Shown: positions 1-9,462, counted from the stretch's first letter. The stretch is DNA of 32,417 nucleotides from Clostridiaceae bacterium (GCA_012519925.1 JAAYPF010000053.1:1-32417), one strand, 5' to 3'. The notes: a model not told the origin generated them from the sequence alone. Translations and numbers: made by a program.

Positions 1-64
1 GCATTACATTAACAGCAATAAACATCCCTAGTACCAATCTCGCAACTTTTCTTTTCCTATTCAT
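1..64 (-). CDS. N-terminus of an exported protein (partial, runs off left edge)
   Basis: The reverse strand opens an ORF with ATG at 62-64 behind a good ribosome site (GGGGAGG, 6 bases before the start). The 21 visible codons begin MNRKRKVARLVLGMFIAV, a positively charged N-region followed by a hydrophobic core. This is the typical start of a Gram-positive signal peptide or a single membrane anchor. Nothing past the signal is in the window, so the function is unknown. It is divergent from the xylanase at 645, with about 580 bp between, so the two may share a regulatory region. Confidence 0.6.
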   Translation of the reverse strand, partial: MNRKRKVARLVLGMFIAVNVM

Positions 65-644
65 TTTAGACCTCCCCATATAAAAATTATTTTAACATGA
101 AATAATGTAGCATACGGCTTTTACTTTGTTAATTCCTACTTATAATGTGATTATTTAAAGCAAAATCGTAACATTGTACATTCATATTCACTAATAAATA
201 AGTATATCATAAATTTTTCCACTTATATATACAAAAAAAGCCCAAATTTTAACACCTTAAATGAGTAAATTTTAGCTATTATTATCAAAATGACAAATTT
301 AACACACTCTCTGCTAATTAATCTTCATAATTATACAATTAGATCAGTAATTTGACAGGTACTTTCGATTCTTCCCCTTTTTTTCGTACCATCTACTTTT
401 TACTTTATATATTGCATCACTTATATCCTTTAATAGTTCTTTCCCTTTCCATATTATCGCCCTTTAATAATTCGATTTCAAAACTTTTCGCTCTCAAATA
501 GGAGACTTTTTAAAACAAATAGGTTAGAATATATATATACCATTTTTATAATACTAATTCTATAAGTCACTCAGACCATTTCAAAAATTTTCAATTAAAT
601 AGTAATGCAATAAAAAATATACTATGGATAAGGAGAAATAAGCT
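65..644. other. AT-rich divergent intergenic region
   Basis: This 580-bp spacer lies between the leftward exported protein and the rightward xylanase. I see no ORF with a ribosome site. It holds a plausible sigma-A promoter for the xylanase near its right end (524-552). A short inverted repeat (GGTAC near 358 and GTACC near 386) encloses a pyrimidine-rich stretch. Nothing else in it can be assigned. Confidence 0.6.
524..552 (+). promoter_or_regulatory. Putative sigma-A promoter of the GH10 xylanase
   Basis: TTAGAA (524-529), a 17-base spacer, then a perfect TATAAT (547-552). This gives a leader of about 85 bases before the ATG at 645. The -10 and spacing are good and the -35 is weak, which would suit an activated promoter. 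Confidence 0.45.
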
Positions 645-1883
645 ATGGTAGAAAATACCAAAAACATTAATAATCCCCGAATGGGAACTACTAAACTAAA
701 GCTTGTTACTGCTGACGGGTCACCTCTTGCAAATAAGCATGTAATGGTAAAACAAACAAAGCAAAAATTTCTTTTTGGATGTGGAGAGTTTACCTCTATT
801 GCTTATGCGAATAATGAATTTGAAGGTGAGGCTAAGGAAAAAATTGAAGAACGTTATGAAAAGTTCTTTGATTTATTCAATTCTGTAACATTGCCCTTTT
901 ATTGGGGAAGGTTTGAGGGTGTAAAAGGCGAGCCTGATACTAAAAGATTAAAACAAGCAGCACAGTGGCTAAGCTCTAAAGGTTTAGCTCTAAAAGGTCA
1001 TCCCCTTTGCTGGCACACTGTCACAGCACCTTGGCTTCTTGATATGAGTAATTCAGAAATACTATCCACTCAACTTGATAGAATACACCGAGAAGTTACA
1101 GACTTTAAGGGTCTGATTGATATGTGGGATGTAATAAATGAAGTTGTAATAATGCCTATTTTTGATAAGTATGATAATGGAATTACACGAATTTGTAAAG
1201 ATATGGGTAGAATAAAGCTTGTTCGGGAAGTATTTAGTGCCGCGAGAAAATCTAATCCTGACGCAACACTACTCATAAATGATTTTGAAACTTCCGAATC
1301 CTATGATATTTTAATAGAAGGTTTATTAGAAGCAGGTATCCAAATAGATGTTATAGGAATACAATCCCATATGCATCAAGGTTACTGGGGCGTTGAAAAA
1401 ACTGAGGAAATTCTTGAGAGATTTTCTCGCTTCAAGCTTCCTATTCATTTTACTGAAAATTCGTTGGTATCCGGTCATATTATGCCTCCAGAAATCGTTG
1501 ATCTAAATGATTATCAAGTTTCCGAGTGGTCCTCCACTCCAGAAGGTGAAGAACGCCAAGCACAAGAGGCAGTTTTACACTACAAAACTCTCTTTTCCCA
1601 TCCATTAGTGGAGTCTATAACATGGTGGGATTTTGTAGATGGTGAATGGCTTAAGGCTCCATCAGGGTTTATTACAAGGGATAACAGGGTTAAGCCTGTG
1701 TACAATGAACTTCATAAGCTAATAAAAGATGAATGGTGGACAAAACCTATTAACCTTGTTACCGACGAAAACGGTTGTTTTGATGTGTCAGGTTATCTTG
1801 GTGAGTATGAGTTCTCTCTCGATGGCAAGAACAAAACTTTTACTCTAGATAAAAGCAATGAAACTGTTGTTATAACTATATAG
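645..1883 (+). CDS. Endo-1,4-beta-xylanase, GH10 family, apparently cytoplasmic
   Basis: GH10 enzymes cleave internal beta-1,4 bonds of xylan with retention. The (beta/alpha)8 signatures are in order: a substrate-binding H119-P-L-C-W123-H124; the acid/base motif W161-D-V-I-N-E166; Q240-S-H242; the strand-7 nucleophile in H-F-T-E271; and WWD at 326-328. An N-terminal segment of about 50 residues and a C-terminal beta-rich tail (about 365-412) flank the barrel. No signal peptide, dockerin or CBM is visible. The protein therefore probably acts inside the cell on imported xylo-oligosaccharides, unlike most clostridial xylanases. The start is supported by AAGGAG nine bases before the ATG. A hairpin terminator follows immediately. 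The family is certain; substrate and location are inferred. Confidence 0.93.
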   Translation: MVENTKNINNPRMGTTKLKLVTADGSPLANKHVMVKQTKQKFLFGCGEFTSIAYANNEFEGEAKEKIEERYEKFFDLFNSVTLPFYWGRFEGVKGEPDTKRLKQAAQWLSSKGLALKGHPLCWHTVTAPWLLDMSNSEILSTQLDRIHREVTDFKGLIDMWDVINEVVIMPIFDKYDNGITRICKDMGRIKLVREVFSAARKSNPDATLLINDFETSESYDILIEGLLEAGIQIDVIGIQSHMHQGYWGVEKTEEILERFSRFKLPIHFTENSLVSGHIMPPEIVDLNDYQVSEWSSTPEGEERQAQEAVLHYKTLFSHPLVESITWWDFVDGEWLKAPSGFITRDNRVKPVYNELHKLIKDEWWTKPINLVTDENGCFDVSGYLGEYEFSLDGKNKTFTLDKSNETVVITI

Positions 1884-1895
1884 TTAATTTATTAG

Positions 1896-1939
1896 GCCGT
1901 AACAAGTAATGGCTTTATACTTGTTACGGCTTTTCTTTT
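1896..1939 (+). terminator. Rho-independent terminator after the xylanase
   Basis: GCCGTAACAAGTA (1896-1908) pairs perfectly with 1918-1930 around a 9-base loop and is followed by TTTTCTTTT. The right arm overlaps the last codon and stop of the convergent lipoprotein gene. The reverse strand lacks a clean T run, so it probably works mainly rightward. Confidence 0.88.
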
Positions 1940-2880
1940 AAGAAAATTTGTCTAATACCTTTTATCCTCTTCATATAGTAATCCGAATGCAATTGAGCCC
2001 TGTCAATACAGCCCTTTGCCTTATTTGCATATATAAAATAGTCGTTCCCAACGTAAATACCAATATCCGATACATCCGCTAAATCTTCATTAGCACTAAA
2101 AAATATTAAATCACCTGGCTCTAAGTCATCCACGCTATCAAGTCCATCTTTTATATATTCAAACTGATCTAAAATATTTCTTGGCAATTCAATACCATTT
2201 ATCCGTGCACTTATATAGGCTACTCCTGAGCCATCTACACCTTGCCATGCACTTGACCCTCCCAACAAATACTGTGTATCTCTAAACTTTTCAACTGTAG
2301 CAGCAAAATCCTCAGCTGACGTAATAGGAATTGCTGAATCTGCACCAATTAGAATTGTATCTTTCTTTTCAACCCAACCGGTTAGTTTTCCAGGTACTAT
2401 AACTTCATAATAATTTTTCTTTTTATCCTTTACAAAAAACTCAGTCCCCATCGAGACATCTTTTAAGGTAGCCCCTCCTCCATAATTGGTATAAACAGTC
2501 TTTTTTTTACCGGTTATAACAATTCTCTCGGTATATAGTTCTTTTTTCACGCTTGTACAATCTCTATCTACAAATTTTGAACGAAGCCATCCTGTGCTAC
2601 CATCAATTGTTTCTACTCTAAACCAGCCATCTATCTCTTCAAGAATGGTAACAGGTTGATTAAACAAGCTTTGAGTTATTCTTTCCGAATTGATATCAGC
2701 CTCTTTAAAAATATCAACAACCGTCTCAATTGCAACTGCTTTATTCTTATATCTTTCATTAATAAGTGCTTCAGCTTGTTCCTGTGACACCTCTGAACTA
2801 GCTTCCTGAGACACACTGCAACCAGCAAATACTTGTATAGCTATTAATAAATATAATAAAGTAATCTTTATTTTACTCAA
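1924..2880 (-). CDS. Lipoprotein with two SH3-like domains and a catalytically degenerate NlpC/P60 domain
   Basis: The protein has a lipoprotein signal with lipobox V17-F-A-G-C21, two bacterial SH3-like domains (about 50-105 and 118-175) and a C-terminal NlpC/P60 fold (about 190-312). Active NlpC/P60 peptidases cut D-Glu-to-diamino-acid bonds in peptidoglycan with a Cys-His-His/polar triad. Here D-C-S-G reads D216-G217-S-G, the His of H-V-G-I-Y reads D272-I-G-I-Y, and the third polar site reads Tyr (I283-Y284-A). The fold is otherwise well kept (LLGGSS, ELPR, LEPGDLIFF). It is therefore probably a non-catalytic wall-binding or regulatory lipoprotein. The start is TTG with GAGGAG six bases upstream. 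It lies 32 bp after the SbcC-like gene and is probably co-transcribed with it. Confidence 0.85.
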   Translation of the reverse strand: MSKIKITLLYLLIAIQVFAGCSVSQEASSEVSQEQAEALINERYKNKAVAIETVVDIFKEADINSERITQSLFNQPVTILEEIDGWFRVETIDGSTGWLRSKFVDRDCTSVKKELYTERIVITGKKKTVYTNYGGGATLKDVSMGTEFFVKDKKKNYYEVIVPGKLTGWVEKKDTILIGADSAIPITSAEDFAATVEKFRDTQYLLGGSSAWQGVDGSGVAYISARINGIELPRNILDQFEYIKDGLDSVDDLEPGDLIFFSANEDLADVSDIGIYVGNDYFIYANKAKGCIDRAQLHSDYYMKRIKGIRQIFLKEKP

Positions 2881-2912
2881 GGCAAACTCCTCTAATGCTA
2901 ATATTGTATATC

Positions 2913-5540
2913 TTATTTCAATTCTATTATATTTATATTGTTATTGCAAACAAATTCCGCCATTTCAATCTCCCTTGACTTACAAGTAAAAAATATAATT
3001 TGTCTTTCCCTAGAAATTTCATTTAATAATCTTATTGTATCTAAAGATCTTGCATCATCATACTGTGATAATATTTCATCAATAATAAGAGGTAATTTCT
3101 CGGATTTTTTCTCTATAGTTTGAACTAAAGCAATTCTTAATGCTAGATACATTTGATCCACAGTCCCACCACTAAGAACAGAGATTGGAACTATATCCTT
3201 TAAATAAGGATCAGTCGTTCTTAATACAAAATTTTCATCAACTTTAAGTTCTTCATATCTACAATCTGTTATAGACCTTACAATTTTTGATACATTGTTG
3301 TTTAAAACAGGAGCAAAATCTCTTTTTATTTCGTTATTAGCCTCTTCTAAGACCTCAAGAGCAGTTTTTAGTGAAAATCCTATTTCCTCAAGCTTTTCTT
3401 TACTTACTTCTAGGTCTCTTATGTCCTCTTCAAGCTTTTCTAATTCATCATTTTCATCGTTTAGTAGTGTGAACATCATTTCCTTTTGCTTGAGCATAAG
3501 CTGCTTTTCACTAAGCCTGTCATAAATATTTTGTGTAAACTTTTCCATTTGCTGTTTTGTCTCTTCTATACTTAAATCCAGTATGGTTTCCATTAATGTA
3601 TCATAAGTAATACTATCAATTTCATCCTCAGGGTAAATTGTCTTTATTTTATAGGCATATATATCAAGATTTTCATATAATTTTTCAATCTTCTTCTCTA
3701 AATCACATAAAATTTCTGTCAATTCCTCATTATTGCTTACCTTTTGTCCAGATATTGAATACGCTCTATTATTGAGGTTTTCAATTTGTTTATTTATTGA
3801 GTTGAGCTTATCTTCTGCGTTCCTTAAATAGGGTTCTGTTTCTCTAAACTTATTTACGGCACAACGGAATTCTTCAATTTGCTCTTTTTTAACTTCTACC
3901 TCTATTGAGTTAATTATTTTTGCAGCAATGAGTTTTTCTTTGATGGATTTTGATATTTCTTTAATCTCATAGCAATTCTTTTCTAACTCTGATTCCAACT
4001 CAATTATACGCTCCTTTTGACCTTTTAGTTCATAAACTTTACTTTCATATAAAACCTTCTTTTTTAAGAATTCATCAATATTGTCAATTTCAAGCATTTT
4101 AAACATTTCTGCCTGTTTTAACTTTTGATTTTCCACCTTTGCTAGTAATATTTCTACCTTTGAGTCCGATTCATCCTTTTTCTCCTTAAGAGAAATTAAC
4201 TTCTTATTATTAATCGACCTTAAGACAACCATCATAAAAAATATAACAACGAGGGCAAGTACTCCTATAAGGCAAATAGGATTTTTATTTAAAAAATAAT
4301 AATAAAACAAAACCGATAAGAGTATACAAAGGGCAGCTATAATAGAAATTATAGCTATTCTCTTAGATCTAAACTTGCTAATTTCGACTTGTATTTCAGA
4401 ATTTCTGTTTCTTTCCAAATTAAATTCAGAACTAGGCTCTGTATCAGATAAATTTATATCCTTATAAATATCAAAAGCTCTATACCCTTCTAATAAAACT
4501 TCCGTTTGTCCAACGCTTTTTTTTAACTCTTCAATCTCCGCTAAAATCTTAGTATTTTTATCCTCTAGGTTTTCATACTTTGTATAATTAATATATAAAT
4601 CATCGACATCATTAAATCCAAATTTAGAAAAACTCGCTAGATGTTCTTTTATTTCTTCATATTTACTTATACTTTTTCTTAAATCGTCATAAACTTTACT
4701 AAACTGATAAAGCTCAATAATAATATCATTTAAGTCTTTTTTATTTCTTTTATATGTCTCAAGCTCTTCTCTCAATTTTACAATCTCTTTTGCAAACTGT
4801 ATAACCGTTTTTCCTTCTTCAAGTTTGCTTATTTCATTGTTTAGAACAGCTATCTCCTCTTCCACAGAAAACAACGATCCTTTTACCTCAAGCAAGCTCT
4901 CCCTCTTTGTGTTTAATTCATCCAATCTCTTATTTATTATATCAAGAGGACGTGTAGAGGTTTTATCGGTACCTACATTTCTTTTCATCGCCTCTTTTAT
5001 TGCTTCACAAGCACTTAAATAGGATACATCTTCAGAACCTGTTTCATATATATTTGAGAGACTATCTATTAAGTCCTTGCTTTTAGAAGTATCAATTTTC
5101 GTTGCCATCTGTCCTATGTATAAGGTTTTTTCAAAACAAGCTTCCGTAAGACCAATATGTCTTATAGCAAAGAGAGGACCTTTGTCTTTACTTTGATCAA
5201 AGGTCTTTGTTATATCTTTATATAAAAAATCATATACCCTAGTTTCGCCATTCTCAAAATTTCTCTCAACTTTAAAAGCTTGTCCGTTATCTAAGACATA
5301 TCTCAAGCTACCTTTATATTCCTTTCCAATCCAAGGTCTATACTTCTTAAGAGGGGCATATACCTCTCCCTTTAGACTCCTCCCTCCTTTTAGGGAATAG
5401 AACATAGCTTTTATAAAAGCTTGTATTGTAGACTTACCAGATTCGTTTGCACCAAATACAATATTAAACCCTCTTCCGAACTCAATTTCAAGGTTATTAA
5501 TTTTTCCAAATCCCTTAATGTATATTTCTTCTATTCTCAT
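2913..5540 (-). CDS. yhaN: Membrane-anchored SbcC/Rad50-like AAA protein (YhaN type)
   Basis: This is an SMC/Rad50-type ATPase with head halves at the two ends and a coiled coil between. The N-terminus carries Walker A G30-A-N-E-S-G-K-S-T38 in the F-G-x-G-A-N-E-x-G-K-S-T context of the YhaN/RecF-like group. The C-terminus carries signature L789-S-G-G and Walker B L-P-L-I-I-D821-E822. Coiled coil fills about 200-390 and 445-770. Two hydrophobic segments (about 395-416 and 421-441) sit at the tip in place of a zinc hook, so the apex is probably inserted in the membrane. The upstream gene encodes the matching phosphoesterase. SbcCD complexes process DNA ends and hairpins; the role of the YhaN/YhaO branch is less clear. 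The start has AAGGG 7 bases upstream. The family is firm and the symbol is by analogy with Bacillus. Confidence 0.85.
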   Translation of the reverse strand: MRIEEIYIKGFGKINNLEIEFGRGFNIVFGANESGKSTIQAFIKAMFYSLKGGRSLKGEVYAPLKKYRPWIGKEYKGSLRYVLDNGQAFKVERNFENGETRVYDFLYKDITKTFDQSKDKGPLFAIRHIGLTEACFEKTLYIGQMATKIDTSKSKDLIDSLSNIYETGSEDVSYLSACEAIKEAMKRNVGTDKTSTRPLDIINKRLDELNTKRESLLEVKGSLFSVEEEIAVLNNEISKLEEGKTVIQFAKEIVKLREELETYKRNKKDLNDIIIELYQFSKVYDDLRKSISKYEEIKEHLASFSKFGFNDVDDLYINYTKYENLEDKNTKILAEIEELKKSVGQTEVLLEGYRAFDIYKDINLSDTEPSSEFNLERNRNSEIQVEISKFRSKRIAIISIIAALCILLSVLFYYYFLNKNPICLIGVLALVVIFFMMVVLRSINNKKLISLKEKKDESDSKVEILLAKVENQKLKQAEMFKMLEIDNIDEFLKKKVLYESKVYELKGQKERIIELESELEKNCYEIKEISKSIKEKLIAAKIINSIEVEVKKEQIEEFRCAVNKFRETEPYLRNAEDKLNSINKQIENLNNRAYSISGQKVSNNEELTEILCDLEKKIEKLYENLDIYAYKIKTIYPEDEIDSITYDTLMETILDLSIEETKQQMEKFTQNIYDRLSEKQLMLKQKEMMFTLLNDENDELEKLEEDIRDLEVSKEKLEEIGFSLKTALEVLEEANNEIKRDFAPVLNNNVSKIVRSITDCRYEELKVDENFVLRTTDPYLKDIVPISVLSGGTVDQMYLALRIALVQTIEKKSEKLPLIIDEILSQYDDARSLDTIRLLNEISRERQIIFFTCKSREIEMAEFVCNNNINIIELK

Positions 5541-5630
5541 ATCTAGTCCCTTTTTTTATACAATTACTCTCCATAAAAATCCGCTTCTTTTATAACTTTG
5601 ATTATTTCTTTCGTAATGTAATCTACAGCT

Positions 5631-6764
5631 TTATAACTCTTCTATTTTCCCTTTTTCAAGAGCTTCCACTCCGTAATAAAGAGATTTCATCAATAGATAT
5701 TTTTCTTTTTCGTTCTTAGCCTTACCAATCATTTCCATAAGCTTCGTGACATATAATCCCTTTAATCCCGGTTCATTTTTTAATTCTTCATAGTCATAAG
5801 TGGGAATGGTTCTATCTTCCACATTAACATAAAATAAACTCTCGTCCAACAATTCCTTAATTTTTGTACCGTCTATCTTTACTTCTTCCTTTGTACAACC
5901 TTTTAAAGTAACATCAAGCAGAGTATTTTGAGGAGCTAAGTCGCCCAATAAAGATTGAATTATTTCTGCTCCTTCCTCGTTACTTTGTATATCTTCAATA
6001 TTAACACTAACAGATTTATAATGTCTACGGCTTACGTTTATGTGCTTTATATTCAATAGCTCTTTAGATATTGTACCCACAAGAATACAATGTTCGCCTT
6101 CTTCATCAAACCCTAGAGGTTCAGGGCTTCCTGGATTGTAAATTGTCCCTTTTTGTCCAATGTTATCTTTCCTGTTGTGGAAGTGTCCAAGGGCTATATA
6201 ATCCATATTAAGATTCGAAAGCTCTTCACTAGTAAGCAAATTATATGCCTTTTTTGTAAAATTCATATCAACAGTACCATGCACTAGAAGAATATTTAGC
6301 ACTTCATTATTAACCGTTTTGATTTCATCCCTTATAAAGCTATCTTTATAAAATCCCTCAAAGCCTAATCCATAAATACATGTATTTAATTCTTTAATTT
6401 CTATTTTAGGTCTTTCATCTGATAATATAAAGACATTATCGCTCCATTCGAAATTCTTGTAATACGAGTTGTTTAAATATGGATCATGATTACCAGGGAC
6501 AATAAAAACTTTTGTACGCTCAATCTCCATAAATTTATTATTAATGTGCTTTATTGTAGACTTTTTTACATATAAGTGCTCGTACAAATCACCACTTATC
6601 AAAAGCAAATCTGCATTTTCCCTTTTTGTTATATCAATAATATCGTCAAATACCTCTAAAAGATCTTTCCTTCTTCGAGCTACTATAGCATTATCGGATC
6701 CTAATGATCTAAACGGACTATCTAAATGTAGATCTGAAAAATGTACAAACTTTAACCTTTTCAT
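5631..6764 (-). CDS. yhaO: DNA-repair type metallophosphoesterase (YhaO/SbcD-like)
   Basis: Calcineurin-like phosphoesterase of the SbcD/Mre11 group. Metal-binding motifs are present in order: F-S-D11-L-H13 near the start, S-G58-D59-L, G-N92-H93-D94, L-V-H-G and G-H-F-H. About 120 further residues form the cap region. I chose the ATG at 6764 (377 aa) because GAGGTAGGA lies just upstream. An upstream in-frame ATG at 6785 has no ribosome site. It sits between FapA (43-bp gap) and the SbcC-like ATPase (about 90-bp gap) and is probably the nuclease partner of the latter. After its stop, 25 codons in another frame are open, which may mean the C-terminus once ran longer; this is weak. Confidence 0.87.
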   Translation of the reverse strand: MKRLKFVHFSDLHLDSPFRSLGSDNAIVARRRKDLLEVFDDIIDITKRENADLLLISGDLYEHLYVKKSTIKHINNKFMEIERTKVFIVPGNHDPYLNNSYYKNFEWSDNVFILSDERPKIEIKELNTCIYGLGFEGFYKDSFIRDEIKTVNNEVLNILLVHGTVDMNFTKKAYNLLTSEELSNLNMDYIALGHFHNRKDNIGQKGTIYNPGSPEPLGFDEEGEHCILVGTISKELLNIKHINVSRRHYKSVSVNIEDIQSNEEGAEIIQSLLGDLAPQNTLLDVTLKGCTKEEVKIDGTKIKELLDESLFYVNVEDRTIPTYDYEELKNEPGLKGLYVTKLMEMIGKAKNEKEKYLLMKSLYYGVEALEKGKIEEL

Positions 6765-6806
6765 AAATAATCCTACCTCTATCATAACTTGAACTGTCCA
6801 GATTCA

Positions 6807-8399
6807 TTATAACTGCTCAATTTTCCCATCCTTTAAGTAAAAGCAAACATTATTTATTTCACTACTAATCTTTTCTGTAATATTCTTTATTTCTAGAATC
6901 ACACCAGGATATGCTTTTTTCGTTATTGTTATCTCTCCTTCACCTTTAGTTCGAAGTGCACTTACTATGAGCTTTCTTTCACGTTCTAACCCTTTAAGCT
7001 TATCTGCTATACTTAAAAATTCCGATTTTGCCCATTTATATCTTTCCCTTTGCTCATCAACTAGATTTGTTTTATTGCTAAGAATAATTATATCTTGTCT
7101 AACCTTTATCAACTCATTTTTTAAAAGTTCAATTTCACTTATTAAATTTTCAAGTTTTTCCTTATATTCTTCCCTATTAAACCCAATAACTGAAATTACT
7201 GTTTTGTTTTCATTTTCAGAACCTATACTTGAAGCTACAACTTTTACTTCTGCTTGAATATTTCCACCAATTATCTGACTTTTTGATGAATCAAAAATAA
7301 CTTCTTTTGCCTTTATATTGCTATTTCTACAGTAAAACCCTATATGAACGCTTCCTTCACAAATAATAGTAGCATCCGATACAAATTTTGTGTAAATATC
7401 TCTCTTCGATTTGATAACCGCTTTATTCTTTCCAGCTATTCCACCTATAATGTTGATACTTCCGTCAATACTTATAACTTCTCTTACACTTCCTATGCCG
7501 TACTCTCCTAGTATTTCTATATCCTTTGTTGCTTTAACGGTGAAATTATCTTCAATAGTACCCTGTACAGTAAGATAGCCATCAAAATCAATATTTCCAA
7601 CCTTAAAATCCACATCACCATCTATCTCTAAATGGTTAGATACGCTAATTTTATCTCCATCATATTGAACAGCCCCACTCCTTAAAGCGTAAAGAGTAGT
7701 AACTCCATTTTTATGCTCTTCTCTAACCGAGCCTTTGTCGTATTCAAGTGGGTACATTTTACCATTAGCAGCTTGAATAATCATTCCCTTAACGGTCCTT
7801 CCAGGTATACCTAAAGTAGGATCTTTTCTTTCTCCTAGCCACTCACCAGCCTGCACCCTGTTTATCAAACTTAATTCATAATGATCTACTTTCCCATCCT
7901 CTTTTACTTCAGGCTTTGCCTCTTTTATTTCATACATCTTTATCACAGAGTCTACTCCCTTTTCAGGAGCTATCCCCTCTGCTACTAATATCTGTTTATT
8001 ATTGCATAGATTACTGACCAATATATCAGACTTTACTCCAAAGATTATACCTTCATCTTTCAGCTTTTTCATAATTTCTTTTACAAGTCTTAGCTTTGCA
8101 TCCCCTTCAAGCTCATCATCAGACACAGAAAGTTTTATATAGGCTTTTAGCTCATCACTTGATATTTCTATTGCTATTCTTTCTTTAATTTCCCCAAACT
8201 TTTCTAAAGGTCTAGGTGCAAATAGAATTGCATTCTTAATAACAATAAAACTAGTTATCTTTATATTGGAATATCTGCTTATAAAATCGTTAAATTGGGC
8301 AACAGACATGCCTTTTTTGTACGATTCTATATAAAAATCTGATCCTCTTCGGATTATTTTTATATATTCCGATGAATAAATAGTTTCATCTTTAATCAT
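6807..8399 (-). CDS. FapA/DUF342 family polymer-like beta-helix protein
   Basis: 530 aa. An N-terminal alpha/beta part (1-150) precedes the conserved DUF342 segment with the motif G-I-P-G-R-T-V-K-G near 205 and A-N-G-K-M-Y-P-L. Repeated short beta strands (about 250-420) suggest a right-handed beta helix (for example E-I-D-G-D-V-D-F, I-E-I-L-G-E, I-I-G-G-I). A coiled coil (about 425-485) and a short C-terminal domain follow. In some gamma-proteobacteria FapA-like proteins assist polar flagellar placement. No flagellar gene is near, and in Clostridia the role is unknown. GAGG lies 8 bases before the ATG. The next gene begins 43 bp downstream, so an operon with the SbcCD-like pair and lipoprotein is likely. 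Confidence 0.8.
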   Translation of the reverse strand: MIKDETIYSSEYIKIIRRGSDFYIESYKKGMSVAQFNDFISRYSNIKITSFIVIKNAILFAPRPLEKFGEIKERIAIEISSDELKAYIKLSVSDDELEGDAKLRLVKEIMKKLKDEGIIFGVKSDILVSNLCNNKQILVAEGIAPEKGVDSVIKMYEIKEAKPEVKEDGKVDHYELSLINRVQAGEWLGERKDPTLGIPGRTVKGMIIQAANGKMYPLEYDKGSVREEHKNGVTTLYALRSGAVQYDGDKISVSNHLEIDGDVDFKVGNIDFDGYLTVQGTIEDNFTVKATKDIEILGEYGIGSVREVISIDGSINIIGGIAGKNKAVIKSKRDIYTKFVSDATIICEGSVHIGFYCRNSNIKAKEVIFDSSKSQIIGGNIQAEVKVVASSIGSENENKTVISVIGFNREEYKEKLENLISEIELLKNELIKVRQDIIILSNKTNLVDEQRERYKWAKSEFLSIADKLKGLERERKLIVSALRTKGEGEITITKKAYPGVILEIKNITEKISSEINNVCFYLKDGKIEQL

Positions 8400-8565
8400 A
8401 TTATAATCCTCATTTCACAAAGGTTTTCTTTCGCTTATTTTTATATAAGATCTAACAATGAATTTATCGGATAAAATCCATTTTAAATAAAGGTATGTTT
8501 TAAATTAGGACTAAATAGTTAACTAATAAAATTTATTAAACACCTTGTAAACTCACAGCTTAATA

Positions 8566-9348
8566 CGCATTAGTTCTTCTTTTTTGCCTTTCTTCTAACA
8601 CATTTTCAAGAGCTGTGGCTTCATTAACAACACTTTCAATTTTTTCAAGCATTTCCTGGGACTCCATACTAAGCCCAATCTGATGCTTAAACATGCTTAC
8701 TGTACTCTTAATATAATCTAACTTCGTGTCTATTCTCTCTAGTTCGTGCTTTTCTTCTTTAATTCTAGATAGTATTTTCTCATCCATTTCTATAGTTTTC
8801 TTAAGGTCTTCATATACCTTTTGATCGTTTATAAAATTGAGCTTCCTTGTATTTTGACCTATTCTGTCCATTATAGGGCTTATATTGGTTTGGTTAAGCT
8901 CTCTGCTTCTTTTGCAAAAATTTCTTAAAAGCTTAATATATGTTATAACTAGGTTTAAGGTTTGTTCGGTTACTCTTTCCTTTAGATAGTTAGGAGCATC
9001 TTTTGAATAAACTCTTAATATTTCATTTTTGTCTTTCATAATTGAACACAATTTTTTATAATAAGCTTCATTAGTATACCTTTTTGTCTCATCAGCCAAT
9101 TTTATACACGTTTCATTAAGTTCTTTTATGTGTTTTTCCTTGGTTTTGTGAATAAAATTATCCTGAAACTTTTTACTTGTAAAACTCTGCAAGGAAAAGC
9201 CAGCATAAATTGCAAAAGTTGCCAAAAATGTTATATACCCACTATCTACATGGTTGTTATTTAAATAAAAGGAAAGACCCATAAGTATTACAAGTATTCC
9301 TATATTTCTATAGCTTGTCAACGATCTTATTAAAAGCTTAAATTTCAT
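8566..9348 (-). CDS. Membrane protein with N-terminal TM pair and coiled coil (XpaC-like architecture)
   Basis: I choose the ATG at 9348 because AAGGAG lies 5 bases upstream. An in-frame start 60 bases earlier would begin inside an intergenic hairpin. Two hydrophobic segments (about residues 13-29 and 38-54) are followed by about 200 helical, charged residues with heptad-like spacing. This outline, and the segment rich in Y-x-K-L-L-R, resembles XpaC-type proteins found with TelA or stress genes, but the match is by eye and weak. It follows pspA in the same direction. With the AAA+ ATPase it may form a membrane-associated stress module. No catalytic motif is visible. The stop codon lies close to 8560. 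Confidence 0.6.
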
Positions 9349-9376
9349 GTTATCTCCTTTTATCATATTATTACAC

Positions 9377-9406
9377 GGACACACCTCTTTTATAAGAGAT
9401 GTGCCC
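9377..9406. other. Intergenic hairpin between pspA and the membrane coiled-coil gene
   Basis: GGACACACCTCTT (9377-9389) pairs with AAGAGATGTGCCC (9394-9406) around a 4-base loop. The stem is 13 bp with two wobble or mismatched positions depending on strand. No T run follows on the reverse strand, so it is more likely an mRNA-processing or stability element, or an attenuator, than a full terminator. Confidence 0.6.
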
Positions 9407-9462
9407 ATTTAATTTCCTTAATTTAATTCTATTTAAAACCTACTTTAATAAACAAAAGAAAT

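Noticed and set aside
5556-5633. Hidden C-terminal extension of the YhaO-like protein in another frame
   Set aside because: Twenty-five codons are open after the stop in a shifted frame, but the annotated end is at the usual family length. No homopolymer or slippery site supports a frameshift.
9377-9406. Rho-independent terminator between pspA and the membrane gene
   Set aside because: The stem is strong but no T run follows in the direction of transcription, and the next gene's ribosome site is only about 20 bases beyond.
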